Source: Gammaproteobacteria bacterium
Lineage (GTDB): Bacteria; Pseudomonadota; Gammaproteobacteria; Steroidobacterales; SZUA-146
Direction: 5' to 3'
NCBI GenBank assembly: GCA_003228965.1
Contig: QIGP01000414.1
Span: 1 to 11,924, forward strand
DNA: 11,924 bases
Shown here: piece by piece, positions 7,148-11,924 of the stretch
Numbering within the stretch: position 1 is the stretch's first letter
Layout: each line of letters starts with the position of its first letter
The notes under the pieces: generated by a model
Told to the model about the DNA's origin: nothing
Seen by the model: the letters and a program-made list of their open reading frames with translations, nothing else
Database searches by the model: none
Position numbers and translations under genes: made by a program

Positions 7148-7891
7148 GTGACCAACCGCGCAAGCAAAATGACAATCCCCTTGTGGCGGCCACTCTTAAT
7201 GGTGGGCGGCTTACTGCTCATTGCCGCTTGCGCCGAGTCTCGCATCAAGCCCGACGCCTCTGCACTTGTTACTACCGAACCAGCCTCGACCAGCCACGTT
7301 CCTGTTTACCCACACATTCGCTGTAACAATCCGGGCTTCAACACCCTGGACTCCATTGTGAGAGTCGCTAACGTGTCGACCGGTGGTGGCGACGGCAGCG
7401 GCATCGTAATTGCTCCGAACCTCGTATTAACCGCGGCACACGTACTGGAAGATTCACAAATTGGTCTTGTTTATATTGGCTCCCAATACAAAGAAGCGAC
7501 CATCATCGGTAGCGACCCCTACTCCGATCTTGCTCTACTGATGGTTGGCACCGAGAACCTCCAGCCAATTCAGATAAGCGACCGGGGACTGGTCAGTAAC
7601 GAATCGGTGTGGGCTGTTGGTTTTCCACTGGCGCTTGACCAGGCAACGACCGAAGGTGAGTTTTTTCGCTACCGCAACGGTGGGTTGTTAACCTCCGCCG
7701 ATATTGACGCCGGATCATCCGGAGGTGGTTTGCTTCACTGCGAGCACGGCAAATTCAAACTTGCAGGCATGATTCGAAGTTATTTGGCTCGCTATAACCA
7801 AGGGCACCCCATCGCCATACCCAACCGTTCTATTTCGGTACCGGCCAACGCTATCGAGGCGTTCATGAGTCTTCACGGGGTCTCGCTCTAA
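7148..7891 (+). CDS. Trypsin-like serine protease lipoprotein
   Basis: This 247-residue predicted lipoprotein has a hydrophobic segment at 12-27 ending in a lipobox, I-A-A-C, with C28 as the lipidated residue. Ala at +2 suggests outer-membrane sorting. The body is a chymotrypsin/trypsin-fold (family S1-like) protease with a complete triad: H98 in L-T-A-A-H, D127 in Y-S-D-L-A-L, and S191 in A-G-S-S-G-G. The usual G-D/N-S-G-G is replaced by G-S-S-G-G. No PDZ domain follows, so it is not a DegP/HtrA protein. The GTG start at 7148 is chosen because GAGAGGA lies just upstream; the alternative ATG at 7169 has no such site and would shorten the n-region. The gene is divergent from the giant repeat gene and convergent with sdaA. 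Substrate is unknown; processing or quality control of an envelope protein is plausible. Confidence 0.92.
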   Translation: MTNRASKMTIPLWRPLLMVGGLLLIAACAESRIKPDASALVTTEPASTSHVPVYPHIRCNNPGFNTLDSIVRVANVSTGGGDGSGIVIAPNLVLTAAHVLEDSQIGLVYIGSQYKEATIIGSDPYSDLALLMVGTENLQPIQISDRGLVSNESVWAVGFPLALDQATTEGEFFRYRNGGLLTSADIDAGSSGGGLLHCEHGKFKLAGMIRSYLARYNQGHPIAIPNRSISVPANAIEAFMSLHGVSL

Positions 7892-7927
7892 GAATTTTAG
7901 GTATGGCGAGAGTGTTGAAGAGTTTCT

Positions 7928-7988
7928 GTGGGAGCGGCTTCAGCCGCGATTAAATGCCACTTTGAAATTCTATCGCGGCTGAAGCCGA
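7928..7988. repeat. REP-like double palindrome between convergent genes, likely bidirectional terminator
   Basis: A 15-bp perfect inverted repeat, GGCTTCAGCCGCGAT at 7936-7950 and its complement at 7972-7986, extends to 16 bp with C7935/G7987. Each arm also folds on itself: GCGGCT-TC-AGCCGC at 7934-7947. The left arm has the GTGGGAG head typical of REP elements (GGAG tetranucleotide). The right arm lacks that head and begins directly after the sdaA stop codon. Such REP pairs are mobilised by RAYT (TnpA-REP) transposases and often act as terminators or mRNA stabilisers. No RAYT gene is in the window. The position between two convergent genes fits a shared terminator, although no U-tract is present. 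Confidence 0.8.
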
Positions 7989-9356
7989 TCAACATTCGAC
8001 GACGTTCACCGCCAAACCACCGCGCGACGTCTCTTTGTAAACAGAATTCATATCTCTGCCGGTCTGTCGCATCGTTTCGATAACCTGATCGAGTGTTACT
8101 TTGTGGGTACCGTCCCCTCGCAACGCCAGTCGCGACGCGTTGATGGCTTTTACCGCACCCATGGCGTTGCGTTCAATACACGGTATTTGCACCAGCCCGG
8201 CGATAGGATCGCAGGTGAGGCCAAGATTGTGCTCCATACCTATTTCTGCTGCATTTTCAATCATTCCGTTGGACCCATTAAGTGCGGCCACCAATCCTCC
8301 GGCGGCCATTGAGCAAGCGACCCCTACTTCGCCCTGACACCCCATTTCTGCTCCTGAAATAGATGCGTTCATTTTGTAAAGACTGCCAATAGCAGCTGCC
8401 ACCAACAAAAAGCGGATGACACCTTCTTCGTCAGCGTCATCTTCAAATTTTAAATAGTAGTTAATTACCGCGGGAATGATGCCGGCTGCCCCATTGGTCG
8501 GAGCGGTAACCACTTTGCCACCCGCCGCGTTTTCCTCGTTGACCGAAAGCGCCCAGGCAGTGACCCAATCCATAAACAGCGTGGGGCTTTTGTAGTCGGG
8601 TGCCACGAGCAATTCGTAAGAGCGCGGCGCCCGGCGCGACACTCCGAGTACCCCGGGTAATTTTCCCGATTGCGCAAACCCTCGTTTTACACATCCCTGC
8701 ATCACCGACCACAACGTTAGTAACTTCTTGCGAACAGTCGGCTCGTCGTCCAAATGCAGTTCATTCGCTAACGCAAGCTCAGCAACGCTCATTGACTGCT
8801 CATTGCACAGCTCGATGAGATGGTTTGCCGACTTGAAAGCAAAAGGTAGCTCCACCCCTTGGTCGCCCAATGGTTGATTCACTTCTTCTTTGGTCGATAT
8901 AAAGCCACCACCAGTGGAAAAATATTCTCGCTGCAGAATTTCTTTTTCATGAACATCGAACGCTGTGAAACGCATGCCGTTCGCGTGTTCGGGCAAGTAT
9001 TGCTCAGTAAGAAATAGAAGATCGAGCTGTTCATCGAACGCAATGCAGTGTTGACCGCACAATTTGAGCGAACGCGAACTGCGAATGTGTTCAATTTGAC
9101 GCTGCCCCTCATCCGGGTCCAGCGTTTCAGGTACGACCCCTTCGAGCCCAAGCAGCACGGCTGTATCGGTGCAATGCCCAATGCCGGTAAGAGCCAAAGA
9201 TCCAAACAGTTCGGCCGTCACGTGCACCACGTCGCCAAGCTCACCAGACTCACGAAGCACATTCACAAACAAGGCCGCTGCATTCATAGGACCCATGGTG
9301 TGGGAACTCGAAGGACCCACTCCAATTTTGAAAATATCAAAAGCACTGATGCTCAT
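7989..9356 (-). CDS. sdaA: L-serine dehydratase (L-serine ammonia-lyase), iron-sulfur type
   Basis: This enzyme deaminates L-serine to pyruvate and ammonia in the cytoplasm using a [4Fe-4S] cluster rather than PLP. The 455-residue single-chain protein has the N-terminal beta domain beginning [20 protein letters not shown], and a C-terminal catalytic alpha domain with [11 protein letters not shown]. Cluster cysteines are C340 (G-C-Q-G-E-V), C382 (T-C-D-P-I-A-G) and C393 (I-P-C-I-E-R-N). The protein ends in Cys455. As recalled, the Legionella enzyme uses C343, C385, C396 and the terminal C458 as ligand and active-site plug; all four are offset here by exactly three, so this is the same type II form. 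AGAGG precedes the ATG at 9356. It lies 155 bp downstream of putA in the same direction and could be co-transcribed or have its own promoter. sdaB would be an equivalent name. Confidence 0.96.
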   Translation of the reverse strand: MSISAFDIFKIGVGPSSSHTMGPMNAAALFVNVLRESGELGDVVHVTAELFGSLALTGIGHCTDTAVLLGLEGVVPETLDPDEGQRQIEHIRSSRSLKLCGQHCIAFDEQLDLLFLTEQYLPEHANGMRFTAFDVHEKEILQREYFSTGGGFISTKEEVNQPLGDQGVELPFAFKSANHLIELCNEQSMSVAELALANELHLDDEPTVRKKLLTLWSVMQGCVKRGFAQSGKLPGVLGVSRRAPRSYELLVAPDYKSPTLFMDWVTAWALSVNEENAAGGKVVTAPTNGAAGIIPAVINYYLKFEDDADEEGVIRFLLVAAAIGSLYKMNASISGAEMGCQGEVGVACSMAAGGLVAALNGSNGMIENAAEIGMEHNLGLTCDPIAGLVQIPCIERNAMGAVKAINASRLALRGDGTHKVTLDQVIETMRQTGRDMNSVYKETSRGGLAVNVVEC

Positions 9357-9392
9357 GGCAAGCCTCTGTTAGTACGCGTTCGCAATGCGTTC

Positions 9393-9398
9393 ATTGTA
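9393..9398 (-). promoter_or_regulatory. Candidate -10 box for sdaA
   Basis: TACAAT on the reverse strand matches the sigma-70 -10 in five of six positions and would place the transcript start about 30 nt before the sdaA ATG. The -35 region (TTAGTT at 16-nt spacing) is poor. If real, sdaA has its own promoter inside the 155-bp putA-sdaA gap; otherwise it depends on read-through from putA, after which no strong terminator is visible. Confidence 0.28.
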
Positions 9399-9511
9399 CG
9401 AGACGCCCGGCCATAACTAACTTTCCGTCCACGACGCCTGTTCGTAGGCTACGACCGAAATAGTGCTGGGTGTCGCCACCACACTGCAACGTGTCGTTTC
9501 ACTAATTTATG

Positions 9512-11924
9512 TTACGTACTAGGCTCAAGCGACAACAACGTTGTATTACCGCCAACCGCTGAAGTATTCGTCGTAATGGTCTTTTCACTCGCGTAACGAT
9601 GCAAGTAAAACGGTCCACCCGCTTTCGGGCCCGTTCCGGATAGCCCACATCCGCCGAATGGCTGCACGCCAACAACGGCGCCAATCTGATTCCGGTTCAC
9701 GTACACGTTACCGACGTTCACGCGTTCTTGAATGTGACGTGCTGTACTTTCAATACGACTGTGGATGCCTAGCGTTAAACCGTAACCAGTGTCATTAATT
9801 TCATCGATCATTTTGTCCAGTTTGTCACTGGGGTAACGAACAACATGCAATATGGGACCAAACACTTCGCGCTCCAGCTGCGTAATAGAATCGATTTCAA
9901 CGGCGATTGGCGCAAAGTAGTGCCCCTGTGGAAGATCCGAAGGTAACGCACATTCGTGCACCAGTTTCCCGGTGGTCAGTATATGCTCCTTGTGGGCGTT
10001 GAGCATGGCAAGCGCGGCAGGGTCAATCACAGGACCGCAGTCGGTGCTGAGGAGCCCCGGATTGCCAATGACCAGTTCGTCCATATACCCCGCTAGAAGC
10101 TCAAGCACTCGTGATGCAATTTCTTCTTGAAGAAACAGCACGCGCAGCGCCGAACAGCGTTGGCCGGCACTGTTAAACGCGGAACTAACTACGTCCAGCA
10201 CCACTTGCTCAGGCAACGCTGAGCTGTCAACCAACATGGCATTCAGCCCACCCGTTTCGGCAACAAGCGTAGCAATAGCTCCGTCTTTGGCCGCAAGCGC
10301 ACGGTTAATGACACGCGCCGTTTCAGTCGATCCGGTAAATGCCACGCCATCGACGTCGGGATGTTCAACCACCGCAGCGCCGACTTCAGCGCCCAGACCG
10401 GGTGCAAGCTGCAGCACGTCGTCAGGAACGCCTGCCTCGTGCAGAAGTTCGGTGACAGCGTGTGCACACAACGTGCTTTGCTCGGCAGGTTTTGCAACTA
10501 CGGTGTTGCCCGCAGCCAACGCAGCTGAAATCTGACCTGTAAAAATGGCAATCGGGAAGTTCCACGGACTAATACACACAAACGTACCTCGGCCCTCAAG
10601 CGCCAACGTATTACTTTCACCGGTGGGTCCCGGCATGGTCACAGGTTGGCCAAAGTCTTCAGCGGCGCGCGCGCCGTAGTAGTACAGAAAGTCGATCGCT
10701 TCGCGTAGCTCAGAATGAGCATCGAAAATAGACTTGCCTGCTTCGCGAATACACAAGTTAAATAATCGGGCTTCGTTTTCTTGTAGCAACTCAGCCGCCT
10801 TAATTAGAATACGACCACGCTCTTCGCCCCCCAAACGGTTCCAGCGAGACTGCGCGCTCTTCGCGGTTGTCATGGCTAGTGCGACATCTTCTTTGGTGGC
10901 TGCCTGCCAATCACCCACTTCATCGGTAAAATTCGCCGGATTACGTACTGTAACGAGCTTGCCAGCTACTGCTTTCTTGTCTCTAATGCGTGTTGACGTA
11001 TGTGCGGCAATATCTCTCGACAGTGTTTGTACACGCTGCACATCAAACAGATTAAGACCATCGGAGTTAGCGCGCTCTTTACCAAACAGGCTTGGCGGTA
11101 ACGCAATTAGCGGATGCGGTTTTTGTTCGAGTTCCGTCACTTGTTTCACGGGATCTTCAATAATCTTACCAATAGGCGCGCTGTCGTCGACAATGCGATT
11201 AACGAATGATGTGTTGGCCCCGTTTTCAAGCAAACGTCGAACCAGGTACGGCAGCAAGTCTTCGTGCTCGCCCACCGGTGCGTAAACGCGGCATGGACGG
11301 TTCATTTTGTCGGGTCCAATCACTTCGGCGTATAGTTCTTCTCCCATGCCGTGCAAACGCTGAAACTCAAACGGCTTGTCGCCTGCCAACTCGGCAATGG
11401 ACGCCACCGTGTGCGCATTGTGTGTCGCGAACTGTGGGTATATAGCTTCAGGCGCGTCGAGCAACACGCGGGCACACGCAAGATAGGACACGTCGGTGGA
11501 GGCTTTGCGAGTAAACACCGGATAGTTTTCAAGCCCTAGCTCTTGACCCAGTTTAATTTCGGTATCCCAGTAGGCGCCTTTGACCAGTCGCACAGACATA
11601 CGCCTACCCGCTTTGCGCCCTTGTTCTACCACCCAGCGACAAATTTCGACACTGCGTTTTTGGTAGGCCTGCAGCGCAATACCGTAGCCCTCCCAGTTGG
11701 CGCACGCCGGCGAATGAAATACCCGGCCTATCACTTCGAGAGATAGCTCAAGGCGCGCAGCTTCTTCGGCGTCGACACAAAAACCAATGTCGTATTCGCG
11801 CGCTTTGGCGGCAAGCTCTTCGAGCATGGGCACCATTTCGTGAAGAACACGTTTGCGGTGGTGTAAGTCGTAGCGAGGGTGAAGTGCCGACAGTTTGACC
11901 GAAATTCCGGGCGACTCAAACGTA
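9512..11924 (-). CDS. putA: Bifunctional proline utilisation enzyme PutA (5' end outside window)
   Basis: PutA oxidises proline to P5C with FAD (PRODH) and then P5C/glutamate semialdehyde to glutamate with NAD+ (P5CDH). The 803 visible residues begin inside the PRODH barrel at a G-I-S-V-K-L-S-A-L-H-P-R-Y motif. Equivalents of the E. coli active-site residues are all present: Lys (11894-11896), Asp in V-D-A-E-E (11771-11773), Tyr in V-Y-A-P-V-G (11282-11284), and Arg-Arg then Glu in R-R-L-L-E-N-G (11239 down to 11225). The ALDH half has P-W-N-F-P, catalytic Glu in A-E-T-G-G (10256-10258) and catalytic Cys in G-Q-R-C-S (10154-10156). The ATG at 11836 is internal, since the conserved PRODH sequence continues upstream of it. 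The protein stops soon after the ALDH domain with G-G-N-T-T-L-L-S-L, lacking the extra ~200-residue C-terminal domain of E. coli PutA. That indicates the short type A architecture, which normally lacks the DNA-binding N-terminus. Confidence 0.97.
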   Translation of the reverse strand, partial: TFESPGISVKLSALHPRYDLHHRKRVLHEMVPMLEELAAKAREYDIGFCVDAEEAARLELSLEVIGRVFHSPACANWEGYGIALQAYQKRSVEICRWVVEQGRKAGRRMSVRLVKGAYWDTEIKLGQELGLENYPVFTRKASTDVSYLACARVLLDAPEAIYPQFATHNAHTVASIAELAGDKPFEFQRLHGMGEELYAEVIGPDKMNRPCRVYAPVGEHEDLLPYLVRRLLENGANTSFVNRIVDDSAPIGKIIEDPVKQVTELEQKPHPLIALPPSLFGKERANSDGLNLFDVQRVQTLSRDIAAHTSTRIRDKKAVAGKLVTVRNPANFTDEVGDWQAATKEDVALAMTTAKSAQSRWNRLGGEERGRILIKAAELLQENEARLFNLCIREAGKSIFDAHSELREAIDFLYYYGARAAEDFGQPVTMPGPTGESNTLALEGRGTFVCISPWNFPIAIFTGQISAALAAGNTVVAKPAEQSTLCAHAVTELLHEAGVPDDVLQLAPGLGAEVGAAVVEHPDVDGVAFTGSTETARVINRALAAKDGAIATLVAETGGLNAMLVDSSALPEQVVLDVVSSAFNSAGQRCSALRVLFLQEEIASRVLELLAGYMDELVIGNPGLLSTDCGPVIDPAALAMLNAHKEHILTTGKLVHECALPSDLPQGHYFAPIAVEIDSITQLEREVFGPILHVVRYPSDKLDKMIDEINDTGYGLTLGIHSRIESTARHIQERVNVGNVYVNRNQIGAVVGVQPFGGCGLSGTGPKAGGPFYLHRYASEKTITTNTSAVGGNTTLLSLEPST

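Noticed and set aside
8101..9416. Forward and alternative-frame reverse ORFs over sdaA
   Set aside because: They overlap the full-length, motif-complete sdaA and show no recognisable features.
9442..9454. TCGTAG/CTACGA palindrome considered as the putA terminator
   Set aside because: The loop would be a single base and no T-tract follows on the reverse strand; too weak to call.
10236..11746. Forward and other-frame ORFs over putA
   Set aside because: They are shadows of the putA frame, which carries all the expected catalytic residues.
11834..11836. ATG at 11836 as the putA start
   Set aside because: The frame continues upstream to the window edge with conserved PRODH sequence, so this Met is internal and the gene is truncated by the window.

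Overview
The window reads as a piece of a Gram-negative (gammaproteobacterial-type) chromosome of moderate GC. The evidence is two housekeeping amino-acid catabolic genes with gammaproteobacterial-style sequences (a PutA and a type II SdaA L-serine dehydratase), a Sec/lipobox lipoprotein, and a REP-like palindrome of the GGAG-headed kind common in pseudomonads and relatives. No genus can be fixed from sequence alone.

Layout. The left 56% (1-6684) is one enormous reverse-strand gene that starts at 6684 and runs off the left edge with no stop: at least 2228 residues of an exported surface-type protein. It has a Sec signal peptide, three SdrD B-like domains with EF-hand-like calcium loops, an array of 16 tandem Ig-like repeats of the DUF11/DUF7507 kind, and then a fourth SdrD B-like domain cut by the window edge. 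All forward-strand open frames across this region are shadows. A 463-bp divergent intergenic region (6685-7147) follows, with a structured leader in front of the giant gene. Next is a forward lipoprotein with a trypsin-like serine protease domain (7148-7891). A REP-type double palindrome separates it from the convergent reverse-strand sdaA (7989-9356). The right end is a reverse-strand putA (9512 to beyond 11924) whose 5' part lies outside the window.

How the parts relate. putA and sdaA lie in the same direction 155 bp apart and both feed amino acids into central carbon metabolism: proline to glutamate, and serine to pyruvate plus ammonia. The giant protein and the lipoprotein protease are divergently transcribed from a shared upstream region and both are exported, so a functional link (for example processing of the large surface protein) is possible but only inferred.

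The most notable content is the repeat protein. Its array is codon-perfect and shows nested expansion: three early divergent units, three A/B two-unit modules in which B carries an extra CX8C cysteine pair, a hybrid unit, then six units of exactly 115 residues each. Every one of the 16 units keeps a CX12C cysteine pair.
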